Below are positions 45,033 through 54,386 of a stretch of 64,000 bases of DNA, one piece after another. The notes under the pieces were generated by a model. That model did not search any database and was not told where the DNA came from. It saw only the letters and a program-made list of their open reading frames with translations. Origin of the DNA: Mucilaginibacter sp. UR6-11 (lineage in GTDB: Bacteria > Bacteroidota > Bacteroidia > Sphingobacteriales > Sphingobacteriaceae); the NCBI RefSeq assembly GCF_020880695.1, contig NZ_JAJIWO010000002.1, positions 496,432 through 560,431 of the forward strand. The letters run 5' to 3'. The first letter of the stretch is position 1, and every line of letters begins with the position of its first letter. The translations under genes were made by a program, and so were the position numbers.

Positions 45033-45653
45033 ATGAAAATCACCGTTAAAGCGCTTGTTTACTCTGTCCTGTTCATATCCCTTGGTTCTGTTGCAAACGC
45101 GCAAATAAATGTGCCCGACAGTGTCAGGATCAGTATTGGTGCAGAAATAACCTCAACTACAGGTACAGATTTTGGCACCGGTGTAAATGTTGCCTCGGGT
45201 GGTAATGCAGCCTCTGCCTACAATTACGGGGCTGGCCTTAGTTTTCATATTGACGTGCCTGTGCTGTCACAACTATATCTTACGGCAACAGCAGGCTATA
45301 TCAGCTTTTTTCCAACCAAAGACGGGGTCTACAGCCAGCAGGCCATCACCAACAGCCCGTTGCCAAACTTTAATATCATACCGCTAAAAATAGGCGCCAA
45401 ATTACTTTTAGGTAACCGTTTTTATGTTGGCGCGGAAGCAGGCGAGACGTTATTAGCCAATAAAACAGCTTTATACGCGCTGTACAGCAACTCTTTTACC
45501 TGGGCCCCGCAAATAGGTTTGGTATTGCCGCTTAAGAAAAGACACACCTATATTGACACCGGTTTGCGTTTTGAAAGTACCTCAAGCTTTTACAACAACA
45601 GCACCCACAATACTTTCTGGGGATTGCATGTCGCTTATGCGTTTAATCTGTAG
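45033..45653 (+). CDS. Outer-membrane beta-barrel protein (paralogue)
   Basis: A 206-residue exported protein with signal peptide (VKALVYSVLFISLGSVANAQ). It shares the pattern of the upstream barrel: VRISIGAEITSTTGT, LSFHIDVPVLSQLYLTATAGYISFF, FYVGAEAGETLLANK, YIDTGLRFESTS, and a final GLHVAYAFNL. A local duplication is likely. Function is unknown; such barrels are often stress or surface proteins. Confidence 0.83.
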   Translation: MKITVKALVYSVLFISLGSVANAQINVPDSVRISIGAEITSTTGTDFGTGVNVASGGNAASAYNYGAGLSFHIDVPVLSQLYLTATAGYISFFPTKDGVYSQQAITNSPLPNFNIIPLKIGAKLLLGNRFYVGAEAGETLLANKTALYALYSNSFTWAPQIGLVLPLKKRHTYIDTGLRFESTSSFYNNSTHNTFWGLHVAYAFNL

Positions 45654-45800
45654 TTGTAGTAAATTGTTTTTATCGTCGCTTAAAATAATATCGTAAAAAA
45701 ATACGTTTATCTCTGTCCTATGGTATAAAATATCAGGGGAATTAGCATTTTTGTGTAACTTACATCTTATAATTGTTACCAGTTAACCGAATTTGCTGAT

Positions 45801-47237
45801 ATGAAAAGAATCCTCATCATAGATGATGAAGTAAACGTTGCGGTATTACTATCCAAATTTTTAACACGCAACGGGTTTGAGGTAAGTACTGCATCCAGCG
45901 GAAATAGCGGCATGGAGTACCTTAAAAATGAGGAGTTTGACCTGGTACTATGCGATTACCGGCTGGAAGATACCGACGGCCGCGAAATGCTGCGGAAAAT
46001 TAAAAGTAAATATCCCAAAACAGGGGTGATCATCATCACCGGCTACTCGGACATCAAAATGGCTGTCGAGCTGATAAAAATGGGCGCTTATGATTATATA
46101 AGCAAGCCTTTATATCCCGATGAAATATTAAACACTATTACCAAAGCCATTGAAACCCGGCAGGCGCTACTGGATAACGATGACGCACCCGCACCGGCAG
46201 CCGGCAAATCAGGAAAAAAACAGGTACAGCTGGCGGGCGGCGTAGTAGTAGGCACAAGCCGCGCATCAAAAGAGCTTTTACGGCAGATAGAACTGGTTGC
46301 CCCCACTAATTACAGCGTTATTATTTTAGGTGAAAGCGGATCGGGAAAGGAAGAAGTTGCTAAAAGTATCCACCTGCACAGCTTACGCAGCGACCAGCCG
46401 TTTATTGCAATGGATTGCGGGTCGCTCACCAAAGAGCTGGCGGCCAGCGAGTTTTTTGGACATGAAAAAGGTTCATTTACCGGCGCCTTCGCTACCAAAA
46501 TAGGCCACTTTGAAATGGCCAACGGCGGTACCCTGTTTTTGGATGAAGTGGGAAACCTGTCATACGAGATACAGGCTGCGTTGTTAAGGACAGTACAGGA
46601 GCGTAAAGTAAAAAGAATAGGCAGTACCAAGGAAATTGACCTTGATGTACGCATTATTGTTGCCACTAATGAAAACCTGGTAGAGGCGATAAACAAAGGT
46701 AAATTCAGGGAAGACCTGTACCATCGTTTTAATGAATTTACCATGCACATGCCGCCACTGCGCGAGCGGGGCAATGATATCATGTTACTGGCCGACCATT
46801 TTTTACGCGCCGCAAACCTGGAGCTGGGCCGTAATGTAACCCATTTCTCGCCCGAGGTTATAGAGTGTTTCATGAATTACCGGTGGCCGGGGAACGTGCG
46901 CGAGTTAAAGAACATTGTAAAGCGTGCGGCATTAATAAGCGAGGGCAGCGAAATAATGATCAAATCATTGCCGCTTGAAATATCGAACTACAAAATACCC
47001 GCTTTTGATTACGGAAATCAATCGTCCTATAACCAGTCCCCGCAGCAACAGGAGCATCATCGTACAGAAGTGAAAGAGCAGCGGCACGACCTTAAAAATG
47101 CCGCGCTTGAGGCAGAGTATGAAACCATTTTACGGGTATTGCGCGAGGTTAATTTTAATAAAACCCGCGCGGCCGAGATCTTAAACATCGACCGTAAAAC
47201 GCTTTACAATAAAATGAAGGCTATCAACCTGAAATAG
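45801..47237 (+). CDS. Sigma-54-dependent response regulator (NtrC family)
   Basis: A 478-residue regulator in three parts: receiver (1-120) with Asp8, Asp9 and phosphoacceptor Asp52 in LVLCDYRLEDTDG; AAA+ domain (about 150-390) with Walker A GESGSGKEEVA, the sigma-54 loop in GSFTGAFATKIG and Walker B GGTLFLDEVGNL; and a Fis-type helix-turn-helix at the C terminus (NKTRAAEILNIDRKTLYNKM). It activates sigma-54 promoters when phosphorylated. The GAFTGA loop reads GSFTGA, a conservative change. A 65-residue protein with a histidine-kinase H-box-like motif follows after 7 bases. Confidence 0.95.
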   Translation: MKRILIIDDEVNVAVLLSKFLTRNGFEVSTASSGNSGMEYLKNEEFDLVLCDYRLEDTDGREMLRKIKSKYPKTGVIIITGYSDIKMAVELIKMGAYDYISKPLYPDEILNTITKAIETRQALLDNDDAPAPAAGKSGKKQVQLAGGVVVGTSRASKELLRQIELVAPTNYSVIILGESGSGKEEVAKSIHLHSLRSDQPFIAMDCGSLTKELAASEFFGHEKGSFTGAFATKIGHFEMANGGTLFLDEVGNLSYEIQAALLRTVQERKVKRIGSTKEIDLDVRIIVATNENLVEAINKGKFREDLYHRFNEFTMHMPPLRERGNDIMLLADHFLRAANLELGRNVTHFSPEVIECFMNYRWPGNVRELKNIVKRAALISEGSEIMIKSLPLEISNYKIPAFDYGNQSSYNQSPQQQEHHRTEVKEQRHDLKNAALEAEYETILRVLREVNFNKTRAAEILNIDRKTLYNKMKAINLK

Positions 47238-47244
47238 ATTTGAT

Positions 47245-47442
47245 ATGAGCAAAGGGACAGTGGATGCGGAAACGATAAGCAGGTTGCGGCATGATATTAA
47301 AAATCAGCTGTCAAACATTCAGCTGGCGCTGGAAACGCTGCGGTACGAAACCCCAAACCCGAGCGAAGATTTTACTTTTTGTGTGGATGCCATTTTTAGC
47401 AGCGCCACCAAAATAAATGAACTTTTAACAAGCCACGAATAA
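47245..47442 (+). CDS. Tiny protein resembling a histidine-kinase dimerisation helix (DHp)
   Basis: A 65-residue protein, mostly helical. Residues 13-33 (RLRHDIKNQLSNIQLALETL) match the H-box of HisKA domains, where H-D/E-x-K/R-N precedes the first long helix; the second helix may be VDAIFSSATKINELL. There is no ATP-binding domain. It begins 7 bases after the NtrC-type regulator, so the two are probably cotranscribed. It may be a phosphotransfer protein for that regulator, or the remnant of a lost kinase. Confidence 0.75.
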   Translation: MSKGTVDAETISRLRHDIKNQLSNIQLALETLRYETPNPSEDFTFCVDAIFSSATKINELLTSHE

Positions 47443-47493
47443 AAACTATTTAAAGTTTATTTGTTTATAGTCTTGTTAGCTACAGCACTTTAA

Positions 47494-48537
47494 ATGTCAA
47501 TTTTTAACTATAAACAGCGTAATACAATTATACTGGTCAGCATTATTGTGCTGGGTTGTTTTATACTGTATGCGTTAAGCAGCCTGTTTAGTTCAATACT
47601 GGGTGCAATTGTATTGTTTACTATCTTCAGGCCATTTTTTCTTTACATGGTCGAAAAAAAAGGCTGGAACCGGCCCGTAGCGGCGCTCATAATTATTTTT
47701 ATATCGCTGATAGTAATTGTATTGCCGTTCATTGCTTTAAGCTTTATGGTGATAGGCAAGATCTCAGAGATCAATACCAGCACACTGCCTATACAGGAAT
47801 GGTTAATTAAAATTGACAACTTTGCCGGATCGACCTTTAAACAACCCCACTTTGCCGAGAACACGCTGCAAAAGCTGGGGACTTACGCGACGGATCTTTT
47901 CCCTTCGTTATTGGGTAGTGCCGCAAGTATCATACTAACCTTGCTGGTATTATACTTTTTGCTGTATTTTATGTTTGTGCAAATAAGCGAATTTGAAGCC
48001 GGGCTGTTAAGATACGCGCCGTTTAGAGAGCAATATGCTGTAAAATTTGCCATCGCCCTGCGCAATTCAACTTACTCCAACGTTTTGGGGCAGGGTATAA
48101 TTGCTGTAGTGCAAGGGGCGTTGCTGGCTAACGGCTTTTGGATATTTGGTATACCCGACCCGGTTTTCTGGGGGGTGATCGGTTCATTTATTTCGTTTTT
48201 ACCGGTTGTTGGTGCGCCGACGTTGTGTATACCGGCTGCCCTTTTACTGTTTGCAAACGACCAGACATTAAAAGGAATATTGTTGCTGGCGTACGGATTA
48301 TTGTTTATCGGCAATGTTGATAACGTTTTGCGGATGATTATAAACAAACGCATAGCAAACACACATCCGTTAATTTCCGTAATAGGAGTATTTATTGGCT
48401 TGCCTTTATTTGGTATATTAGGATTGGTATTTGGGCCATTATTGTTATCTTACTTTTTATTGCTGGTAGAGATATATGAAACCAACCGGATGGCGGCCGA
48501 CAGGCTTGACCGGATACAAGCGGGCGCAGACAGTTGA
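47494..48537 (+). CDS. AI-2E family transporter (permease)
   Basis: A 347-residue inner-membrane protein with about seven or eight hydrophobic helices. The family pattern is visible: an N-terminal pair of helices, a polar central part (INTSTLPIQEWLIKIDNF), the conserved QGIIAVVQGALLANGFWIFGIPDPVFWGVIGSFISFLPVVGAPTL and IGVFIGLPLFGILGLVFGPLLLSY. Members include TqsA and Na+/H+ antiporter-like proteins; substrates are mostly unknown. It starts 52 bases after the small DHp-like gene. Confidence 0.88.
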   Translation: MSIFNYKQRNTIILVSIIVLGCFILYALSSLFSSILGAIVLFTIFRPFFLYMVEKKGWNRPVAALIIIFISLIVIVLPFIALSFMVIGKISEINTSTLPIQEWLIKIDNFAGSTFKQPHFAENTLQKLGTYATDLFPSLLGSAASIILTLLVLYFLLYFMFVQISEFEAGLLRYAPFREQYAVKFAIALRNSTYSNVLGQGIIAVVQGALLANGFWIFGIPDPVFWGVIGSFISFLPVVGAPTLCIPAALLLFANDQTLKGILLLAYGLLFIGNVDNVLRMIINKRIANTHPLISVIGVFIGLPLFGILGLVFGPLLLSYFLLLVEIYETNRMAADRLDRIQAGADS

Positions 48538-48695
48538 CCGCGGTTTTGAACACTTTAGTGAACAATTAAGAAGGCCGGCCCGGTTAAAAAATTATTTAAT
48601 CATAGCTAAACAGATACAAAATGTCCGATTAAGTATATTTGGCAGGATATTTAGTCGTTATATAATCAAATGTTCAACTTGAAAACTTATTTAAT

Positions 48696-48962
48696 ATGAA
48701 TGATAACACAAAAGTAGTTGTTGCCCTACTCGCAGGGTTAGCAGCAGGAGCGGCATTAGGAATTTTATTTGCACCGGATAAAGGTGATGAGACCCGTGAT
48801 AAACTGGCCGAATCCTTAAAAAACCTGGGCGACTCCATCAAAGAAACGGCAGCAGCCGAGATTGATAACCTTGTTGGCTTAAAAGACAAGGTTGTTGAAA
48901 ACATCAAATCAAAAATCAAGGGCGCCGAAGAAGAATATCAGGACGACCTTGAACACGCATAA
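48696..48962 (+). CDS. YtxH-domain small membrane protein
   Basis: An 88-residue protein with one glycine-rich membrane segment ([24 protein letters not shown]) followed by a charged amphipathic helix ([20 protein letters not shown]). This is the YtxH layout; relatives are linked to general and envelope stress. It precedes a holin-like gene and an unknown gene on the same strand, a grouping seen in Bacteroidota. Confidence 0.85.
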   Translation: MNDNTKVVVALLAGLAAGAALGILFAPDKGDETRDKLAESLKNLGDSIKETAAAEIDNLVGLKDKVVENIKSKIKGAEEEYQDDLEHA

Positions 48963-48980
48963 ATTAGTAAATGAGTTTGG

Positions 48981-49036
48981 GTTATGAGTGCCAGGTTTAA
49001 TAAGATCTCACTCATAACTCACCGCTCATAACTCAC
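48981..49036. repeat. Inverted and direct copies of CACTCATAAC
   Basis: GTTATGAGTG at 48981 pairs perfectly with CACTCATAAC at 49009, and CTCATAACTCAC appears again at 49025. It lies between the YtxH and holin-like genes and could be a weak terminator or repeat debris. Confidence 0.45.
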
Positions 49037-49051
49037 AACTGATTACCAACC

Positions 49052-49408
49052 ATGGAAGAAACCAAAAAAGAACCGCAACCCCCATTAATTGACCAGCTCA
49101 AAGAATACGCCGAAATTCGCCTGAAACTGGCGAAATATAAAGCTATTGATGGCGGCTCAACAATTTTTGCCAGCATGATAGCTGATGTTGTTGTTGTAAT
49201 GAGTATGGTTGCGGCATTTGTATTTGCCAGCTTTACTTTGGCTTTTTACCTGGCAGATTTGTTTCAATCATACTGGGAGGGGTTTGGGTGTGTTGCTATC
49301 CTATATCTGCTTATTGCCTTGTTGTTTAAGGTAAACAAAGCCAGGATAGAGAAACCACTTGCTAACGCGTTTGTGAGAAAGATTTTTAAAAATAAGAACA
49401 ATGACTAA
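49052..49408 (+). CDS. Phage holin-family-like membrane protein
   Basis: A 118-residue protein with a charged N-terminal helix (IDQLKEYAEIRLKLAKYKAIDG) and two hydrophobic hairpin segments (ADVVVVMSMVAAFVFASFTLAFYLADLF, CVAILYLLIALLF). This resembles the 'phage holin family' (holin superfamily III) proteins found in Bacteroidota chromosomes outside prophages. It overlaps the next gene by 8 bases, so the pair is translationally coupled. Confidence 0.75.
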   Translation: MEETKKEPQPPLIDQLKEYAEIRLKLAKYKAIDGGSTIFASMIADVVVVMSMVAAFVFASFTLAFYLADLFQSYWEGFGCVAILYLLIALLFKVNKARIEKPLANAFVRKIFKNKNND

Positions 49409-49850
49409 TCTGCCTATTAATAACCATACCGATCTGAAGAACGAAATCCTGCGCCTGCAAGGCCTGGAGCGTGAAAAAGGCGCCGCTATACAACAGCGTT
49501 TTAGTAGCCCGGGCGCTATCTTTTCATCCGTATTCTCGTTGTTTGGAAAAGGCGATAAGGAAGGTGCTAAAGACGGAGGTATATTTAACCAGGATTTTTT
49601 AGGCGTATTGTCCCGTTTTGCCATACCTTTTGCATTAAATAAAACCCTGTTCAGGAATTCTAATTTTATAATAAAAGCATTGGTGGGCCTGGTTTCACAA
49701 AAGGCCTCACATTATATTTCAGAGGATTCGGTAGAGACCGTGTGGGACAAAGCCAAAGGCTTATTGGGCAAGGTTACCCACCTGTTTGATAAAGAGCCTA
49801 AAAGAAAAAGCCCTGAGGTTACTTCTTTCAGGATGATAAAAAAAGATTAA
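49401..49850 (+). CDS. Hypothetical protein of the YtxH/holin-like cluster
   Basis: A 149-residue protein with no clear signal. It contains a moderately hydrophobic segment in the middle (LSRFAIPFALNKTLF, NFIIKALVGLVSQ) and Lys/Glu-rich ends. Its ATG lies within the last codons of the holin-like gene. The family is not recognised; it probably works with the two upstream membrane proteins. Confidence 0.7.
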   Translation: MTNLPINNHTDLKNEILRLQGLEREKGAAIQQRFSSPGAIFSSVFSLFGKGDKEGAKDGGIFNQDFLGVLSRFAIPFALNKTLFRNSNFIIKALVGLVSQKASHYISEDSVETVWDKAKGLLGKVTHLFDKEPKRKSPEVTSFRMIKKD

Positions 49851-49970
49851 CCAGACGGTCATTTTTGTCCGGATACCGGTTTGTCAGGTGCGAAGAATTG
49901 TCAACCTGTCAGACAGTTTACCTTTTGGCTATATAAATCCTTCGCTCCCGGGATTATAAAAACTTTGCAG

Positions 49971-50732
49971 CTACAGCTCCAGAAAATGATCGAATGTATC
50001 GCTTCTGATACCCAGGCGCAGCGTCTCTAACGGTATTGCATCAGCCGGCGCGATATTACCCAGGCTTACATTTGCACCAATCAACTTAATAAACCAAACC
50101 TGCTGTGCTTTTTGCGGGGCTTCCCAGATTATGCTCTGCTCAGGTATCTGTGTTAAAATCTCGTCAACCAGGCCCTGCCTAACTTCTCCTGAGTCGCGGT
50201 AGATCCCGACATTGCCGCTTTCGCGTGCCTCGGCAATAACTTTCCATGAGCCGGCTTCAATTTCGGCTTTCATTAACTGGATCCATTTGTAGGGCGCAAA
50301 GATCTTTTGCACATCTTTTGATCCGACTTCCGAAATAACGGTAACCTGTTTGGCCAGCTTGCGGATATATTCGCATTTCTCATCGTGATCAATGGTGATC
50401 GACCCGTCTGATACTTCGGCATGTTGCAGGTTATATTTATCAAGTATGCGGCAGTAATCGTCAAACTGGCCGCGTACGATCATCGCCTCAAATAAGGTGC
50501 CCCCAAAATAAACGGGTATGCCGGCTTCCTGATAAAGCTTTATTTTCTGGTCGAGGTTTGGCGTTACGTAGGAGGTTGCCCAGCCCAGCTTAACAATGTC
50601 CGTATACGTGCCCGCAACTTCTATAAAATCTTCCACCTGCCTTAAACTAAGGCCTTTATCCATTATCATTGTTATGCCACTATTACGTGGTTTTTGCGTG
50701 CGCTCGGGAAGATTATTAATTGTATAATTCAT
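49971..50732 (-). CDS. comA: Phosphosulfolactate synthase-like protein (ComA family)
   Basis: A 253-residue TIM-barrel protein of the (2R)-phospho-3-sulfolactate synthase family, which adds sulfite to phosphoenolpyruvate. Segments diagnostic of ComA are visible: [114 protein letters not shown]-like end. In methanogens this begins coenzyme M synthesis; Bacteroidota use sulfonates for sulfonolipids, so a role there is possible. ComB and ComC are not adjacent. Confidence 0.87.
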   Translation of the reverse strand: [253 protein letters not shown]

Positions 50733-50771
50733 AAATACCTTTAAGGTGGGTAACGGCTGTAAAAGTCTAAA

Positions 50772-50806
50772 AAAAAAGCTAAAACATGAAACGTTTTAGC
50801 TTTTTT
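50772..50806 (-). terminator. Terminator after the TPR gene
   Basis: GCTAAAAC/GTTTTAGC stem with a 7-base loop, flanked by A runs on one side and T runs on the other; it lies between the TPR gene stop and the comA start. Confidence 0.75.
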
Positions 50807-50822
50807 AACGGTAAGTTAATCA

Positions 50823-52226
50823 TTACTTAGAGTAACGGTTTATTATATCCAATATCACCTTGTTTTCCTGCAGCTGGGGCAGGTAATCAAATAATATAAA
50901 ATGTTTTTCCGGATCGGCAGCCAGTGCCAGCTCCAGGTAATTGAGGGCCTCATTATATTCGCCTTTGGCAAACAGGTAAGCTACCATACGGTAATAAAGC
51001 TCGGCAGCCTCGGGGTTGTTTTTAATCGCATCCGAGATGATCTCAATAGCGCCGACCAATCTTTTATCCTCATAAAGTATTGACGAGTAATCCAGCCAGG
51101 CGTCTATATCCAGCGGGTTAAGCTCAACCACTTTTTCGTAAGCATCCTCTGCTTCTTTCATATGGCCCAGCTTATATTCGGCATCGGCTATGGCAAACCA
51201 GTAGTCGGCATTGGTCAGGTCAATATCCAGCGCTTTTTTATAGAAGTGCAGGGCCTCAAAATAACGTTCTTCAAAATCAAGTGTCACCCCTATACCAAAC
51301 CAGGCATCGGCAAGCCGGGGGTCCATTTTAACTGATTTTTTATAGAATGCGCGGGCATCGTCCATCTGCTCTAATTTCTCATAGCATTCGCCGATGGCGC
51401 AATAAGTGTCAGCATTAGGCTGCTCATACTCAAAAGTATGCCGGTATACTTCAATAGCCTCGGCATATTTCTCCAGGTTAACCAGGGCATTGCCTTTGTT
51501 AAAATAGGCTGATGCAAAGCTATCCTTAATCAGGATGGCGTAATCGTAAGCGTCTATCGCTTTCTCAAACAGGCTTAGTTTGGTAAACGCATTACCCAGG
51601 TTATACCAGGCAGCATAGCTGTAAGGCTCGGTATCTATATATTGCTGGTAAAACTGTACGCTTTCTTCCTGGTTGTCCAGTACGTCATAGCAAAAAGCCA
51701 GTTCGTAAAGGGCATCCTGGTTCTCCATATTTTGCTTTAAGCAAAGTTTTAAGTAGGTAATGGAGGTTTCGTAATCGCCCATGTTTTGGTAAACGTAGGC
51801 AATATGTAACAGGATCTCGTCAGTTTCTTCAGCCAGCTCAAGGGCCTTTTCATAGTTCTCTAAAGCCTCGGCATAGCGTTCCATGCTTTCATACATATTG
51901 CCGCGGATAATATAGATATCCGCGTCTGATGCTTCCAGCATAGCCGCCTTATCCAGGGCAGCAAAGGCCGCGCCGGTATGGTTGGTTATGGCCAGCAGCT
52001 GTGCCTGCTTAATTAAAAATACTGCGGCAAAAGGATGTTGATTAATAGCATACTCGGCTACCTGCAGAGCCTTGGCGGGATCGTTTTTTTCGATGTAGTA
52101 ATCGATAATGTTCTCAAACGCCTGGGCATCAAAAAAGTACTGGTCATGATTCCTGATCATTTCCTCGTACCGCTCTACCGAAAACTTTGGATCTTCGGTA
52201 AAACCAAATTCAAATTCTTCTTCCAT
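50823..52226 (-). CDS. Tetratricopeptide-repeat protein
   Basis: A 467-residue soluble protein made almost entirely of TPR units. About eleven 34-residue repeats can be read from residue 35 on, with the W/L-G-Y-A-F-A-P pattern (for example AAWYNLGNAFTKLSLFEKAIDAYDYA and ADAWFGIGVTLDFEERYFEALHFY). The N terminus is acidic and there is no signal peptide. It should be a protein-protein scaffold; partners are unknown. Related TPR proteins are common in Bacteroidota gliding and secretion gene sets, but nothing here links it to one. Confidence 0.9.
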   Translation of the reverse strand: MEEEFEFGFTEDPKFSVERYEEMIRNHDQYFFDAQAFENIIDYYIEKNDPAKALQVAEYAINQHPFAAVFLIKQAQLLAITNHTGAAFAALDKAAMLEASDADIYIIRGNMYESMERYAEALENYEKALELAEETDEILLHIAYVYQNMGDYETSITYLKLCLKQNMENQDALYELAFCYDVLDNQEESVQFYQQYIDTEPYSYAAWYNLGNAFTKLSLFEKAIDAYDYAILIKDSFASAYFNKGNALVNLEKYAEAIEVYRHTFEYEQPNADTYCAIGECYEKLEQMDDARAFYKKSVKMDPRLADAWFGIGVTLDFEERYFEALHFYKKALDIDLTNADYWFAIADAEYKLGHMKEAEDAYEKVVELNPLDIDAWLDYSSILYEDKRLVGAIEIISDAIKNNPEAAELYYRMVAYLFAKGEYNEALNYLELALAADPEKHFILFDYLPQLQENKVILDIINRYSK

Positions 52227-52690
52227 TCATTAGTGTTTCAGAACATTGTTTAATTAGTCCGTTTTTTGTTAGACTATTAAACTTTAGTTGTGTTTAAATT
52301 ACAAGTAAAAGTGTCCATCCAGCAATTAAGTTTTCAACATACAAACATTTTTAACATCGCTGATTGCAAAGCATTGATTATTAATACAAAGCATTTGGGA
52401 GGGCGGTGGGATGAGCTGATACTAGTGCCTTAGTGGCTTTTACCTTTGATCATACAAAAGTAAACATTATAAGCGTGTTTGTTACCCGCCCGCTAAAACA
52501 TTTACATCCAGATAACACTTATAGACTGTATAAGCTGCGCAATTTACCTGAGGGTTAAGCGTTGTTAAACCTTACCACCGGTTCTGTCCAATCAAGAAGT
52601 GCCATTTGGGCCCTCTGTTTTAGGGAGGATCAGGTAGGTTCTTTTTTATGATTTGCGGTTTTTATAATATCTTACACAAAATTTAAATAA
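52227..52690. other. 464-bp intergenic region
   Basis: Divergent region between the TPR and subtilase genes. I see no gene, repeat or hairpin that stands out, and no clear promoter match. Confidence 0.5.
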
Positions 52691-54331
52691 ATGAATAATT
52701 TACGGAATTACCTTTTCGGTTCCGCGCTATGCGGCGCTTTGTTTTTGAGCCTCAATATATCTGCCCAAACGGTGACGGCAACGCAGGCCGATCCGCCAAA
52801 AAACTGGCACCAGCTTGATTTGAAAAAGGATGGTTTTTACGGCATCAGCCTAAACAACGCCTACAACTTTTTAAAAGGTAAGAAAAGTAAAACCATAGTG
52901 GTAGCCACGATTGATAGCGGCATTGATACTACCCAAACCGACCTGAAAAGTATTCTTTGGGTAAATCCTAAAGAAATACCGGGTAACGGCAAGGATGACG
53001 ATCATAACGGCTATGTTGATGATGTACACGGCTGGGATTTTTTAGGAGGCCCGGGCGGTAAGGTTGATTATACCGAAACTACCGAAGAAGTGCGGGAATA
53101 CAATCGCTTAAAACCAAAATATGAAGCTTTAACCGCTGCGCCGGCAGGGGATGAAAAAGGATATGCTTACTGGCTGAAAGTAAAAAGCGTCCATGATGCC
53201 ACCGTTGCCAAATCGTCAGGCGAGTTACAGCAGATGGGCTCAATGATGAACGCATTGATGGTTACCAGCGGTTATATTAAAAGAGAATTAAAATTAAGTC
53301 CGTCTGCAACTTTTGTGAAGGCCGATCTGGATAAGATAACAACAACGGCCAATGATACGGTTATGCAAAGCAAGGGTGTTTGGTCGTCTATGTTTGACCA
53401 GATAAATGGCGACAACAGCAAGGTGATTAAAGAAGTGAGCGAATACCAGGCCAAGCTGGACAATGATGTTAACCCTAATTTAAGTGCCCGCAAAAAAATT
53501 GTAGGCGACGACCCTGATGTGCAGGACGGCAAACCGTATGGCAATAACGTTTTAAAAAATCCTGATGCTTCGCATGGTACCGGCGTGGCCGGGCTTATAG
53601 GCGCTGTCCGCGGTAACGGCTATGGCATTGACGGCGTGGCCGACAACGTACGCATCATGAGCATTAAAGCAGTACCCAACGGCGATGAGTATGATAAGGA
53701 TATTGCTAACGCGATACGCTACGCGGTTGATAACGGCGCCCGGATCATTAACATGAGCTTTGGCAAAAAGATCTCGCCGCATAAAGACTGGGTAGACGCC
53801 GCCTTTAAATATGCTGCTGCTAAAGATGTGTTGCTGGTGCAGGCATCCGGCAATGATAATGAGGATATGGATGTTAAGCCGCAATACCCTAACGATACCT
53901 TTGCCGACGGCTCAGCTACCGACGCGGATAACGTGGTATGCGTAGGTGCATCAGGATCGAAAGTTGACGAAAACCTGGCTGCTACCTTCAGCAACTATGG
54001 TAAAAAGAATGTGGACGTTTTTGCACCAGGTGCAAAAGTAACCTCAATTGATGCCGACGCCGAGTTTAACACGGCGGATGGTACCAGCTTTGCATCGCCG
54101 ATTACGGCCGGCATTGCCGCGCTGGTACTGGAGTATTATCCAAACCTGAGCGCCAAACAATTAAAACAGGTTATCCTGGCATCGGCCACGCCGCTAACCG
54201 GCACCATGGTTTTAAAACCGGGCAGCAAAACAGATAAAGTTGATTTTACTACGCTATGCAAAACCGGCGGTATTGTAAATGCCTATAAAGCGGTGCAGTT
54301 GGCGTCGAAGTTAAAGGGGGAGCGAAAATAG
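52691..54331 (+). CDS. Subtilisin-like S8 serine peptidase
   Basis: An exported peptidase of 546 residues with a signal peptide (FGSALCGALFLSLNISAQ). The catalytic triad is visible: Asp75 in VVATIDSGIDTT, His295 in DASHGTGVAGLIGAV and Ser466 in GTSFASPITAGIAALVL. A long insertion of about 180 residues, partly helical, separates Asp and His; this is seen in several Bacteroidota subtilases. There is no type IX C-terminal tail. A strong terminator follows. Confidence 0.93.
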   Translation: MNNLRNYLFGSALCGALFLSLNISAQTVTATQADPPKNWHQLDLKKDGFYGISLNNAYNFLKGKKSKTIVVATIDSGIDTTQTDLKSILWVNPKEIPGNGKDDDHNGYVDDVHGWDFLGGPGGKVDYTETTEEVREYNRLKPKYEALTAAPAGDEKGYAYWLKVKSVHDATVAKSSGELQQMGSMMNALMVTSGYIKRELKLSPSATFVKADLDKITTTANDTVMQSKGVWSSMFDQINGDNSKVIKEVSEYQAKLDNDVNPNLSARKKIVGDDPDVQDGKPYGNNVLKNPDASHGTGVAGLIGAVRGNGYGIDGVADNVRIMSIKAVPNGDEYDKDIANAIRYAVDNGARIINMSFGKKISPHKDWVDAAFKYAAAKDVLLVQASGNDNEDMDVKPQYPNDTFADGSATDADNVVCVGASGSKVDENLAATFSNYGKKNVDVFAPGAKVTSIDADAEFNTADGTSFASPITAGIAALVLEYYPNLSAKQLKQVILASATPLTGTMVLKPGSKTDKVDFTTLCKTGGIVNAYKAVQLASKLKGERK

Positions 54332-54350
54332 TATTAAAGGTAAGACTGGT

Positions 54351-54376
54351 AAAGCGGGCCCAGGCCCGCTTTTTTG
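54351..54376. terminator. Strong intrinsic terminator
   Basis: AAGCGGGC/GCCCGCTT with a CCAG loop and a T run, between convergent subtilase and LolA-like genes. Confidence 0.88.
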
Positions 54377-54386
54377 TTAATGCCGG

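Noticed and set aside
49052..49850. Prophage remnant suggested by the holin-like gene
   Set aside because: No capsid, tail, integrase or lysin genes are near, and such holin-family proteins are normal in Bacteroidota chromosomes.
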